The notes under the pieces were generated by a model. It worked only from the letters and a program-made list of their open reading frames with translations, was not told the DNA's origin and did not search any database. This document shows, piece after piece, positions 43,741 through 50,884 of a DNA stretch of 64,000 nt. Source of the stretch: Anaerolineales bacterium (GTDB lineage: Bacteria; Chloroflexota; Anaerolineae; Anaerolineales; Villigracilaceae). The DNA is taken from contig JADLBX010000045.1 in NCBI GenBank assembly GCA_020847435.1, positions 87,229 through 151,228 of the forward strand. Reading direction: 5' to 3'. Position 1 is the stretch's first letter, and each line of letters begins with the position of its first letter. Made by a program: the position numbers and the translations under genes.

Positions 43741-44826
43741 CTAAACGATAATTCCACCCCCGACCACCAGATCGCCTTGATAAAACACAGCCGCCTGCCC
43801 TGCTGTGATGTCGCGTTGCGCCGCGTCGAACGTGACTTCGACCGCCGAATCAGACTCAGGGGACGCCTGACTCTCCCCCATCGGCTTGACCCACGCCTCA
43901 GCCTCTTTCGCCGTGTAACGAATCTTCACCTCCGCGCGGAACGGCTCGCGCGGCGCTTCTCCGCTCACCCAATTGACGTCGCGCGCGGTTAACTCGCTCG
44001 AACCGAGTTGTGCTTGCGTTCCAACTACCAACGTATTACGTACCGCGTCCTTCGTAATGACATAGAGCGGCACAGCCGACGCGACTCCCAATCCCTTGCG
44101 CTGACCGATGGTGTAATTCGCAAGCCCGTTGTGCGCGCCGATGGACACACCTTCACGCGTGACGATCTCACCTGGCTTCAGCATCTCTGCCGCGTTGCGT
44201 TGCAGGAAGTTACGATAATCTTCGCCCGCGAGAAAACACAAATCTTGCGAATCCTTTCGCGAAGCCGTGGGCAATCCGTGCCTCTCGGCGATCTGTCGAA
44301 TCTCTGGCTTGGCGTAATCACCGACGGGAAACAAGGCGTGTTTCAATTTTTCCTGATCCAACACGTGCAACACATACGATTGATCCTTGCTACGATCAAT
44401 CGCCCTCAACAATTGCATCTTTCCGCTTTCATCTTTCCTCACTCGCGCATAATGACCCGTCGCCATGAAGTCCGCGTCTAATGCAAATGCGTGGTCGAGC
44501 AAAAACGTCCAGCGAATCTTCCGATTGCAAATCAAGCATGGATTCGGAGTCTCACCACGCGCATAGCCCGCGAGAAAGTATTCCACCACCGTCTCGCGGA
44601 AGACATCTTTCGCATCAATCACATAAAATGGAATGTCCAATTTCGCCGCCACGCGTCGCGCCTGCGCCATCGAATCGGGCGTGCAACAGCGGTTGGAATC
44701 TTCCTTACCCGGCTCGCTCCACAAACGGAGCATCATGCCAACAACCTCATAGCCCTGCTCTTTGAGCAAGGCGGCGGCAACGGAGGAGTCGACTCCTCCC
44801 GACATGGCTACTACGACTTTGGACAT
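43741..44826 (-). CDS. mnmA: tRNA-specific 2-thiouridylase MnmA
   Basis: A 361-residue enzyme. VVVAMSGGVDSSVAAALL is the PP-loop ATPase motif; TPNPCLICNRKIRW holds the first catalytic cysteine, and DSQDLCFLAG the second region that contacts tRNA and forms the persulfide/disulfide. MnmA thiolates uridine 34 of tRNA Lys, Glu and Gln. Start ATG 44826 matches the family; a 24-codon extension to 44898 is rejected. Its sulfur donor, a cysteine desulfurase, is encoded just upstream on the same strand. Confidence 0.94.
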   Translation of the reverse strand: MSKVVVAMSGGVDSSVAAALLKEQGYEVVGMMLRLWSEPGKEDSNRCCTPDSMAQARRVAAKLDIPFYVIDAKDVFRETVVEYFLAGYARGETPNPCLICNRKIRWTFLLDHAFALDADFMATGHYARVRKDESGKMQLLRAIDRSKDQSYVLHVLDQEKLKHALFPVGDYAKPEIRQIAERHGLPTASRKDSQDLCFLAGEDYRNFLQRNAAEMLKPGEIVTREGVSIGAHNGLANYTIGQRKGLGVASAVPLYVITKDAVRNTLVVGTQAQLGSSELTARDVNWVSGEAPREPFRAEVKIRYTAKEAEAWVKPMGESQASPESDSAVEVTFDAAQRDITAGQAAVFYQGDLVVGGGIIV

Positions 44827-44872
44827 AGGCTGATCAGCAAACGAGTACAGAAGGAAATACGCAGACAAGAAG

Positions 44873-46021
44873 TCAGCGTAAAGCGCGAGCCTTCTCAACC
44901 AGCGCGGGCAATGAATTCAAAAACGACTCGACGTGTTCGGGCATTGTATCTTTTCCAAGAGTTACTCGCAATGATCCTAAACCCCATTCACGCGAAAGAC
45001 CGATGGCGTTCATCACGTCGCTGGGTTCGGGGTTGCCCGTTTTGCAGGCGGAGCCGGAGGAGCAGGCAAAACCAGCCGCGTCGAGAAGCGTGAGCAATAA
45101 GTTTCCATCTACGCCTTTAAACGCAAAACTGACATGGTGCGGCAGGCGCGACTCCAAATCGCCGGTGAGTTGCGAATCGGGAATCGATTCGAGAACCGCG
45201 CCGATGATTCTATCGCGCAGAGGCTGGACGTGAGCCACGCGGCGCGCGCGTTCTTCGGCAGTCAGACGCAACGCCTCGGCAAAACCGACGATGTATGGCA
45301 CATTCTGAGTCCCTGCGCGGAGATTGAATTCCTGCCCCCCGCCGGTGAGTTGCGAAACAAGCGGCGTTCCTTTGCGGACATACAACACGCCAACGCCCTT
45401 CGGTCCATAGAATTTATGCGCGCCGAGCGACATCAGATCCACGCCGAGGTCGTTTACGTCAATCGGCAAATACGCGGCGGCTTGCACCGCGTCGGTATGG
45501 AATACTATTTTGTTGGCGCGGCAGATCTCCGCAATCTCTTTGATGGGGTTGATCGTGCCGATCTCATTGTTCGCATACATCACCGAAACGATCGCGGTGT
45601 CTCCGCAAATTGCTTTCGCGACCGTTTCAGGCGTGACCCTGCCGCGCTCGTCCACGTCCAGCCACTCGACTAAAAAGCCTTCATGTTTACCGAGATGTTC
45701 GAGCGTTTTCGTCACGGCGGGATGTTCGGCGCGCGAGGCGAGAATCCATTTTGCGCCGGTCTTTTCGCGCATGGCATACGCCGCGCCGCGAATCGCAAGG
45801 TTGTCTGATTCGGAGCCGCAGGAGGTGAAAATAATTTCATCGGGCTTGCAATTCAACACGCGCGCAACGCTCTCGCGCGCCGAATCGATCGCGGCTTCGG
45901 CAATCTGTCCGAGGCGGTGGACAGACGAAGGGTTGCCGAAAGAAGCGTTGAAGAAGGGCGTCATCGCGTCCACGACGCGCGCATCCACAGGCGTGGTGGC
46001 TGAATAATCCAAATAAATCAT
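44873..46021 (-). CDS. Cysteine desulfurase (NifS/IscS type)
   Basis: A 382-residue PLP enzyme. MIYLDYSATTPVD is the typical start, HTDAVQAA holds the PLP-contacting region, SLGAHKFYGPKGVG carries the PLP-binding lysine, and SGSACKTGNPEPS has the persulfide-forming cysteine. It removes sulfur from cysteine for tRNA thiolation and Fe-S clusters. The gene is followed by mnmA with a 46-bp gap, a common pairing. A TATAAT box ends 8 nt before ATG, so the message should be leaderless or nearly so. Confidence 0.92.
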   Translation of the reverse strand: MIYLDYSATTPVDARVVDAMTPFFNASFGNPSSVHRLGQIAEAAIDSARESVARVLNCKPDEIIFTSCGSESDNLAIRGAAYAMREKTGAKWILASRAEHPAVTKTLEHLGKHEGFLVEWLDVDERGRVTPETVAKAICGDTAIVSVMYANNEIGTINPIKEIAEICRANKIVFHTDAVQAAAYLPIDVNDLGVDLMSLGAHKFYGPKGVGVLYVRKGTPLVSQLTGGGQEFNLRAGTQNVPYIVGFAEALRLTAEERARRVAHVQPLRDRIIGAVLESIPDSQLTGDLESRLPHHVSFAFKGVDGNLLLTLLDAAGFACSSGSACKTGNPEPSDVMNAIGLSREWGLGSLRVTLGKDTMPEHVESFLNSLPALVEKARALR

Positions 46022-46029
46022 CGGCGTGG

Positions 46030-46035
46030 ATTATA
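46030..46035 (-). promoter_or_regulatory. -10 box TATAAT of the cysteine desulfurase–mnmA transcript
   Basis: Reading on the minus strand, TATAAT is followed by only 8 nt before ATG 46021. Transcription is expected to start 0–2 nt before the start codon. There is no ribosome binding site, as for the other leaderless candidates in this window. Confidence 0.6.
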
Positions 46036-46126
46036 GCATGATGAGAATCGGAACTTTGTAGGGCAATCGTCCGTTAAGCGTGGACAAGAAGCGGGTAAAA
46101 TTGCGGCTCGTAAAAAAGGAGAACGA

Positions 46127-46855
46127 ATGAAAAAACAACTTATACTCTTGGGGCTTTGCGCGCTGTTGATCGCGGCGTGCGGCGGAGGACAAGCCGAAGC
46201 GACGCCGACGAACACCCTCAGCCCGGACGAAATTCAAACGCTCGCCATCGAGACGTTCGCGGCGGTTCTCACACAGACCGCGCTTGCCGCGCCTTCGGAG
46301 ACTCCCTTCCCCACCCTGACCGCGTCCGCCACCTTCGCGCCGTTCGTCACCAGCACAGGCGGCGCGCTTCCCGTCGGTCCATCGCCGACGAGCGGGATCG
46401 GAAATTCCTGTTATCGCATGACGTTCGTCAGCGACGTTTCGATTCCGGACGATACAGCCATGACGCCCGGACAGAATTTCACCAAAACATGGAAGGTGTT
46501 GAACTCCGGCACATGCGCGTGGGACGCGGGCTTTAAGTTCGCGTTCACCGGCGGCGAGCAGATGAGCGGCGTAACCTTCACGCTCGCCGCGGCTGTTGCC
46601 CCCAACGCTACGCTGGATATTCCGGTCGCCATGATCGCGCCGAACAAGACGGGCAAACTGCGCGGCAATTGGAGGATGCAAACCGCCGGCGGACAGTTCT
46701 TCGGCGACGAGGTCTACGTGCAGATCGTCGTCGGCGGAAGCGCCACAACAAGTACGCCGCCAACCAGCACAGCAACCGGCTCAGCGGCAACTGCTACAAG
46801 TACCGAAACGCCAACCCCGACCGTAACTCCGACAAGCGAAACACCTGGTCCTTAA
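46127..46855 (+). CDS. Lipoprotein with NBR1-type immunoglobulin-like domain
   Basis: A 242-residue protein. The signal peptide ends in LIAAC (Cys21). A Thr/Pro/Ala linker precedes a single Ig-like domain (about residues 88–200) with MTPGQNFTKTWKVLNSGTC and the conserved Trp in CAWDAG, closing with GNWRMQTAGGQFFGDEVYV. This is the NBR1 Ig-like fold, which in bacteria is mainly found on the surface of Chloroflexota. The C-terminal tail is Thr/Ser/Pro-rich and may be glycosylated. AAGGAG precedes ATG. Probably a cell-surface binding protein; ligand unknown. Confidence 0.85.
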   Translation: MKKQLILLGLCALLIAACGGGQAEATPTNTLSPDEIQTLAIETFAAVLTQTALAAPSETPFPTLTASATFAPFVTSTGGALPVGPSPTSGIGNSCYRMTFVSDVSIPDDTAMTPGQNFTKTWKVLNSGTCAWDAGFKFAFTGGEQMSGVTFTLAAAVAPNATLDIPVAMIAPNKTGKLRGNWRMQTAGGQFFGDEVYVQIVVGGSATTSTPPTSTATGSAATATSTETPTPTVTPTSETPGP

Positions 46856-46865
46856 TCTCCAATAA

Positions 46866-46894
46866 AAAAAACCTCCGTTAGCAGAGGGTTTTTT
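46866..46894 (+). terminator. Rho-independent terminator of the NBR1-Ig lipoprotein gene
   Basis: AACCTC pairs with GAGGGTT around CGTTAGCA, followed by a T6 tract, 11 bp after the stop. A-rich DNA on its left side lets it also serve the convergent DUF4404 gene. Confidence 0.75.
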
Positions 46895-46901
46895 CATCAG
46901 G

Positions 46902-47168
46902 CTATATTCCCGCATTACTGAGCGCGGTGAGCAAATTGGATAGCGCGGAGGTGAACGCCGGGTGCGTTTTCTCGAAGTACGCCGCTGTTTCCTGCATCCG
47001 CTCTAAAAACGAATTGTCCGTCTGCGCGCCTTCGGAGCGGTCGAGCAGTTCCTTGATGTCGGCGTTAAGCGCGCGCAGGAGTTCGCGTCCCTTTTCGTCC
47101 ACGGCTTCAGTCGCGTCAAGCGCGGTATGTAATTCTTCGAGCAGTTTCGTAAGTTTTGTGTCTGCCAT
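46902..47168 (-). CDS. DUF4404 family protein
   Basis: An 88-residue acidic all-helical protein. LTKLLEELHTALDATEAVDE and LERMQETAAYFEKTHPAFTS with a C-terminal LLTALSNAGI match the DUF4404 family over its full length. The helices are amphipathic and may form a coiled-coil dimer. Function unknown. A GAGG lies 9 nt before ATG. It is the third of three small same-strand genes after the SDR gene. Confidence 0.75.
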   Translation of the reverse strand: MADTKLTKLLEELHTALDATEAVDEKGRELLRALNADIKELLDRSEGAQTDNSFLERMQETAAYFEKTHPAFTSALSNLLTALSNAGI

Positions 47169-47219
47169 CCATGCCTCAGTTTAATAAAGATTCGCCTTGA
47201 TTGTACGCCTCATCCGCGT

Positions 47220-47480
47220 TCAATACAAGATGTCGCGGGTCGCTTGTTCGATCTCCTCGTAAACCTTTTTCACTTCTTCTTTCATCTCTGCTGAAACTCC
47301 CGCCGTCTGTGGGATGAACTTGATCAAGTCTTTTGCCTGCCTCATCAGGTCTTTGACGTTGGCAATATATGAGAAATCGGATCTGCCAAGTCCGGTCGAA
47401 GGGACGGGCAACGCTCGCGCCTGCTGAATCAGCTTGCGGGCGCGAGCGAGGCGTTCTGTCGCAGGGATGAGTTTCGGCAT
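47220..47480 (-). CDS. Hypothetical small helical protein
   Basis: An 86-residue basic/acidic helical protein (RLARARKLIQQARAL, VKDLMRQAKDLIKFIP, EMKEEVKKVYEEIEQATRD) of no family known to me. The last 30 residues have heptad-like spacing that could form a coiled coil. A TACAAT box ends 9 nt before ATG 47480, so it has its own near-leaderless promoter although the upstream SDR gene ends only 35 bp away. Confidence 0.65.
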   Translation of the reverse strand: MPKLIPATERLARARKLIQQARALPVPSTGLGRSDFSYIANVKDLMRQAKDLIKFIPQTAGVSAEMKEEVKKVYEEIEQATRDILY

Positions 47481-47489
47481 CGAGGTCGT

Positions 47490-47495
47490 ATTGTA
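47490..47495 (-). promoter_or_regulatory. -10 box TACAAT placed for a (near-)leaderless transcript
   Basis: TACAAT on the minus strand lies 9 nt before ATG 47480, leaving about 2–3 nt of leader and no ribosome binding site. Confidence 0.45.
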
Positions 47496-47515
47496 TCCAA
47501 TTGCCTCGGAGGCGG

Positions 47516-48322
47516 CTAGGCGGGCAGTAAGGATTTCATCTGCTTGTAAATGAAGTTGGCGGCGCCTTTGGGGTTCAGGCGATAGATGAAATCCATGAAT
47601 TTGGCGTCGGAGCCGACGAGGACGCTGTAGCGATCGTTCTCGATGGCGTTCACAATAATCTCGGCGGCTTTTGCGGGAGCCAGCATTTTGATCGAGGATG
47701 ATTCGGCGCTCGAGCCGCCAGAGATTGAAACCCCGGAGTTTGCGGCAATGTTCGTGCCAATCGCGCCGGGGTAGACCAATGTCACTTTGACGTTTGTGTA
47801 CAAGAGTTCGGCATACAAACCCTCAGTGAGCAGTTTGACCGCCGCCTTGCTCGCGCCATAGACGGTTTGCCCGGGCACCGGCAAGAAACCACCCATGCTG
47901 GACACATTCGCCACGTGCGCCACAGGGCGGTTGAGCAAATGTGGCAGGAACGCTTTGAGCATGTACAACGTCCCATACAGGTTCACATTCAGCACGCGTT
48001 CGATGGCGTCGAACTTCAAATCGTTCAAGCGGACAAATGGCTGGATGATACCGGCGTTGTTGATCACACCATCCACCGCGCCGAAATGGGCGATCACCTT
48101 TTCGGGCAGGGCATCCACCGCGCCTTTGTCGGTCACGTTCAAAACGAACGTCGCGAGGCTCGCTTTCTTATCTGCGGCGAGGTGCGCCGTTTCCTGCAAG
48201 GCAGTCGCGTTCATATCCACTGCCGCCACGCTCGCGCCTTTTGCCAGCAGGTTCAAAACGATCTCTCTGCCCATGCCGCTCCCGGCGCCGGTCACAACGA
48301 TCACTTTATTCTGTACGTCCAT
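47516..48322 (-). CDS. Short-chain dehydrogenase/reductase (SDR)
   Basis: A 268-residue classical SDR. VIVVTGAGSGMGREIVLNLL is the TGxxxGxG motif, VINNAGIIQP the NNAG strand, and NVSSMGGFLPVPGQTVYGASK the Ser/YxxxK catalytic core. The extended C-terminal region (DRYSVLVGSDAKFMDFIYRL) resembles SDRs that act on lipids or ketones. Start ATG 48322 has AAGGAGAG upstream; a 39-codon extension to 48439 is rejected. Substrate unknown. Confidence 0.87.
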   Translation of the reverse strand: MDVQNKVIVVTGAGSGMGREIVLNLLAKGASVAAVDMNATALQETAHLAADKKASLATFVLNVTDKGAVDALPEKVIAHFGAVDGVINNAGIIQPFVRLNDLKFDAIERVLNVNLYGTLYMLKAFLPHLLNRPVAHVANVSSMGGFLPVPGQTVYGASKAAVKLLTEGLYAELLYTNVKVTLVYPGAIGTNIAANSGVSISGGSSAESSSIKMLAPAKAAEIIVNAIENDRYSVLVGSDAKFMDFIYRLNPKGAANFIYKQMKSLLPA

Positions 48323-48395
48323 GATGTTCTCTCCTTTAGATGATGGAGGCAACGCGGTCCGCAACTGCCTCATTGATTGTGCATTTTTTCTTCCG

Positions 48396-48465
48396 AGATA
48401 AAGATAACACACCCGGCAACCCTGCTTAGTGACGTTCATCCTGTGAAAATCACTTATCTTTATCT
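48396..48465. promoter_or_regulatory. 12-bp inverted repeat between divergent genes, possible operator
   Basis: AGATAAAGATAA (48396–48407) is repeated inverted as TTATCTTTATCT (48454–48465) with a 46-bp spacer. It lies in the 190-bp region between the divergent SDR and CAP/LysM genes. A dimeric regulator bound at both arms, or a long-stem RNA, would explain it. Nothing else recognisable lies in this gap apart from the -10 box at 48501. Confidence 0.4.
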
Positions 48466-48500
48466 TAATTGGAAAATATCGGGCGAAATCAGGCTCGAAT

Positions 48501-48506
48501 TATAAT
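48501..48506 (+). promoter_or_regulatory. -10 box TATAAT of a leaderless gene
   Basis: TATAAT is followed by exactly 6 nt and then ATG 48513. The predicted transcript starts at the A of the start codon. This is the clearest leaderless case in the window. Confidence 0.65.
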
Positions 48507-48512
48507 TATCCC

Positions 48513-49889
48513 ATGCGTTTCACTCGATTGTTGGCTGGCTTCCTGCTCGTCATGTTTGGAGCGGGAAGCGTTTCCCATCCACCGCTTGCTTTGGCGAAGG
48601 GAGCCGAACCTGCGACCTCGGCTCAAGTCAGCGCGTACGATTTGATCCTTGCCATGAACACGTTACGCGTCTCGTACGGGCTTCCGCCGTTGATCGAAGA
48701 CCCGATCATCAACGCGGTGGCACAGTCTACGGCGGAGATCATGGCGGCGAACAGCATGTCGTGGCACATCGGCGACGTGCGCGGTCGCATCGCTGCGGCA
48801 GGATACGGCAACGGCGGGACCGTGTGGGCAACCGAAAATTTCGCGGTGAGTTACGGCGGCATGGGCATTGACGAGATCATGGCAGTCTGGGCAGACCCCG
48901 ACCACATGCGCCCAGCGGTCACGCCAGCGTATTGCAACGTCGGCGCGGGCGTGGCGACGGTGAATGGAAAAACATATTACATTTTGCAAGCCGCGTATGT
49001 CTCCGGGCAGGAATGTGGGAGTTATACATCCGTCGCCGGGTCGGGAGTCAGCCCAGTCTCGCAATTGATCGTTCCCGTCCAAATTGCCACGCCAGATGCC
49101 GCTGGGAAAATCTTCCACACGGTACAGTCCGGGCAATCCTTCTGGGCGATCGCGGTCGCCTATCAGATCACCATCCAGGATTTGGAAACGTGGAATAACA
49201 TCTCGCGCAACACGCCGTTGCAATCCGGGCAAAAATTGTTCATCCCAAATAAAAACACAGCGGGTTTCGCCACGCCGACTCCGCAAGGCATGGTCGTGAC
49301 GCAAACTCCAGACACGGACGGAAAAATCGTCCACGTGGTTCAGCCGTATCAGTCGTTGACCACGATCTCTGAGGCGTACCGCGTTTCGGTGAATCGAATT
49401 TTGGAATTGAACGGACTTCAAGTTGACTTGCCCCTGCAGATCGAACAAAGATTGATCATCTCGCTGGGCAACGTCACGCCCAGCCCCACGTTAAGCGCCA
49501 TCCAAAGACTCACACCCGCAACGGACGGAAATTATTATCACACCGTGCAAAGCGGCGAGACGCTTTCAGGCATCGCGGCAGTGTACGAAGTTCCGCTCGC
49601 GGATTTGATGAACTGGAACGGATTAGGCGCGGCATCAGTCATCATCCCCGGGCAGAAGTTGCTCCTGCGCATCACCCCGCCCATGACGGCGACTTTCACC
49701 CCGCTTCCTCCAACGGTCACACTGACCGCTAACCATTCGGCTACCTCCGCCCCCTCGACAGTCACACCGACAGTTGTTGCCACCGAAGAATCCTCAGAAG
49801 GAAATGGATGGGGATTTGCTTTGGTCGTTGGATTATTATTGGTTGGAGGATTGTTGTGGTGGATGGTTGGGAGGAAGAGATCACGCTAA
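48513..49889 (+). CDS. Secreted CAP-domain protein with three LysM domains and C-terminal anchor
   Basis: A 458-residue protein. A signal peptide (residues ~1–30) precedes a CAP/SCP-like domain (about 40–175; MNTLRVSYGLPPL, SWHIGDVRGRI, ENFAVSYGGM, AYCNVGAGVAT). Three LysM domains follow: TVQSGQSFWAIAVAYQI, VVQPYQSLTTISEAYRV and TVQSGETLSGIAAVYEV, separated by Thr/Pro linkers. The C-terminus has a Thr-rich stretch, one helix (GFALVVGLLLVGGLLWWMVG) and an RKRSR tail, so it is tethered outside the cell. LysM should bind N-acetylglucosamine polymers of the wall or sheath. It is downstream of a leaderless promoter. Confidence 0.9.
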   Translation: MRFTRLLAGFLLVMFGAGSVSHPPLALAKGAEPATSAQVSAYDLILAMNTLRVSYGLPPLIEDPIINAVAQSTAEIMAANSMSWHIGDVRGRIAAAGYGNGGTVWATENFAVSYGGMGIDEIMAVWADPDHMRPAVTPAYCNVGAGVATVNGKTYYILQAAYVSGQECGSYTSVAGSGVSPVSQLIVPVQIATPDAAGKIFHTVQSGQSFWAIAVAYQITIQDLETWNNISRNTPLQSGQKLFIPNKNTAGFATPTPQGMVVTQTPDTDGKIVHVVQPYQSLTTISEAYRVSVNRILELNGLQVDLPLQIEQRLIISLGNVTPSPTLSAIQRLTPATDGNYYHTVQSGETLSGIAAVYEVPLADLMNWNGLGAASVIIPGQKLLLRITPPMTATFTPLPPTVTLTANHSATSAPSTVTPTVVATEESSEGNGWGFALVVGLLLVGGLLWWMVGRKRSR

Positions 49890-49913
49890 AGCGACAATCG
49901 TCTTGACTCCACT

Positions 49914-49951
49914 TACAGTTCTGCCAGCAGATGATCTGCTGGCAGAACTGT
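49914..49951. repeat. Palindrome-pair hairpin, 16–17-bp perfect stem
   Basis: ACAGTTCTGCCAGCAG (49915–49930) is exactly complementary to CTGCTGGCAGAACTGT (49936–49951), with a TGA loop if the closing A-T is counted. Inside it, TCTGC-CA-GCAGA and TCTGC-TG-GCAGA are near-palindromes and inverted copies of each other. It follows the duplicated reductase 3' end by 11 bp, as the hairpin at 50843 follows the real one. No T-run is present. Confidence 0.75.
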
Positions 49952-49962
49952 AGGCAGAAGTA

Positions 49963-50067
49963 CTAGCGCTCACTAAACCCGCACGCGTAACACTCTGGGC
50001 GCACGTTGCCCGTGCACCCCTCCTCATTCACCACCGCGGCTTCGCCGCATTCGGGGCACAGATCGCC
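49963..50067 (-). pseudogene. Duplicated 3' end of the class II ribonucleotide reductase gene
   Basis: This stretch repeats the last ~90 bp of the reductase gene (50,885–50,974). Twenty-six bases are identical at one end, and about 48 bp with a few substitutions at the other, with 15 extra bp between. The frame stays open and encodes [15 protein letters not shown], then TGNVRPE, then CYACGFSER and a TAG. Homology starts right after the HEPN gene stop (TAA TGA) and there is no start codon. It is a remnant of a displaced or second reductase 3' end. Confidence 0.85.
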
Positions 50068-50070
50068 TCA

Positions 50071-50460
50071 TTATTTCTTTACGCCCAAAAACGTCCGTGC
50101 AAATTTACGAATATTCATGGCGATTGCAAGAGCATCTTTCGCTTCCTCTGGGGTAGGCTGGTTTCCTGGATAGCGAGCGCGTACGGCATAGCCTGATAAT
50201 CTGCCTAAATCATCCTTGGTAAAACCTGTGAAAATCCCCGCTTCGGTGCAAAGCGTATTCAAAATCAATAGATCGTGCGTTTTAGGAAATTCGATATTTT
50301 TCGAAACAAGGATTGCTTTGAAATACTTTTCGGCGCATTGCTGGCTGTGAAAACAGGACCCAATCGTGAGCGGTTTTCTCCGTTGCAATGCAGTTTTCGC
50401 CAAAATCAAATCTTCCTCGGCGTATTTCACCCATTCCAAAGCCTCATCGGTCTCGTTCAT
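50071..50460 (-). CDS. HEPN domain protein
   Basis: A 129-residue helical protein. EWVKYAEEDLILAKTAL, SCFHSQQCAEKYFKAIL, KTHDLLIL and AVRARYPGNQPT match the HEPN family of PF05168. The R-x4-6-H ribonuclease motif of toxic HEPN proteins is not seen. It follows the nucleotidyltransferase gene with a 17-bp overlap, the usual order for MNT/HEPN pairs. Such pairs behave as toxin–antitoxin systems or as regulators; which applies here is unknown. The stop abuts the duplicated reductase tail. Confidence 0.87.
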   Translation of the reverse strand: MNETDEALEWVKYAEEDLILAKTALQRRKPLTIGSCFHSQQCAEKYFKAILVSKNIEFPKTHDLLILNTLCTEAGIFTGFTKDDLGRLSGYAVRARYPGNQPTPEEAKDALAIAMNIRKFARTFLGVKK

Positions 50461-50818
50461 AGAGGATCTTCCCCTTTTTCAATATCTCCTTCAAGAAAAA
50501 GTTACCCTTTTTTCCCGCCTCCGCTTCAATCTCTTTAGGCGTCTTTACAAGAATATCCAACGGAAACTGGCGCGGATACAGCAGATTCGACACCGCGACG
50601 TACCGATCAATATCTTTGGCATTGGTGTTCATGATGACCAGCAAATCTACGTCGCTGTCAGGGGTGGGGTTTCCGTACGCATACGAGCCGAATAAAATGA
50701 TTTTCTCTGGTTTCAATTCGGAAACAATACGTTCGATCGCGCGCGGCAACGTCTCATTCACAGGAGGAAACCCAACCGGGCGAACGTTAGTTTTGACAGA
50801 TGTTATCGCCGATCTCAT
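50444..50818 (-). CDS. Minimal nucleotidyltransferase (MNT) domain protein
   Basis: A 124-residue protein with the DNA polymerase beta-superfamily motif GSYAYGNPTPDSDVDLLV (GSx10DxD) and a third acidic residue in FPLDILV. This is the MntA-type minimal nucleotidyltransferase, which in characterised pairs adds AMP to its HEPN partner and neutralises it. About 25 N-terminal residues precede the family core. It overlaps the HEPN gene by 17 bp and lies 25 bp from a palindrome-pair hairpin. Confidence 0.88.
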   Translation of the reverse strand: MRSAITSVKTNVRPVGFPPVNETLPRAIERIVSELKPEKIILFGSYAYGNPTPDSDVDLLVIMNTNAKDIDRYVAVSNLLYPRQFPLDILVKTPKEIEAEAGKKGNFFLKEILKKGKILYERDR

Positions 50819-50842
50819 GGTTTCATTTTACCATCCTGCTTT

Positions 50843-50877
50843 TAGACTTCCGAAGTCTCGGAGACTTCGGAAGTCTA
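50843..50877. repeat. Palindrome-pair hairpin, 16-bp perfect stem, CGG loop
   Basis: AGACTTCCGAAGTCT (50844–50858), CGG, AGACTTCGGAAGTCT (50862–50876), with a flanking T/A pair. It is the same sequence as the hairpin at 41191 but with the two halves in the other order. It starts 7 bp after the stop of the ribonucleotide reductase gene. No T-run follows, so it is a repeat rather than a standard terminator. Confidence 0.8.
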
Positions 50878-50884
50878 TTGCGGC

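Noticed and set aside
42284..43744. A 486-codon open frame on the plus strand across the S9 peptidase gene
   Set aside because: It lies antisense to a peptidase with full catalytic motifs, shows no domain and no ribosome binding site; long antisense frames are common where third positions are GC-rich.
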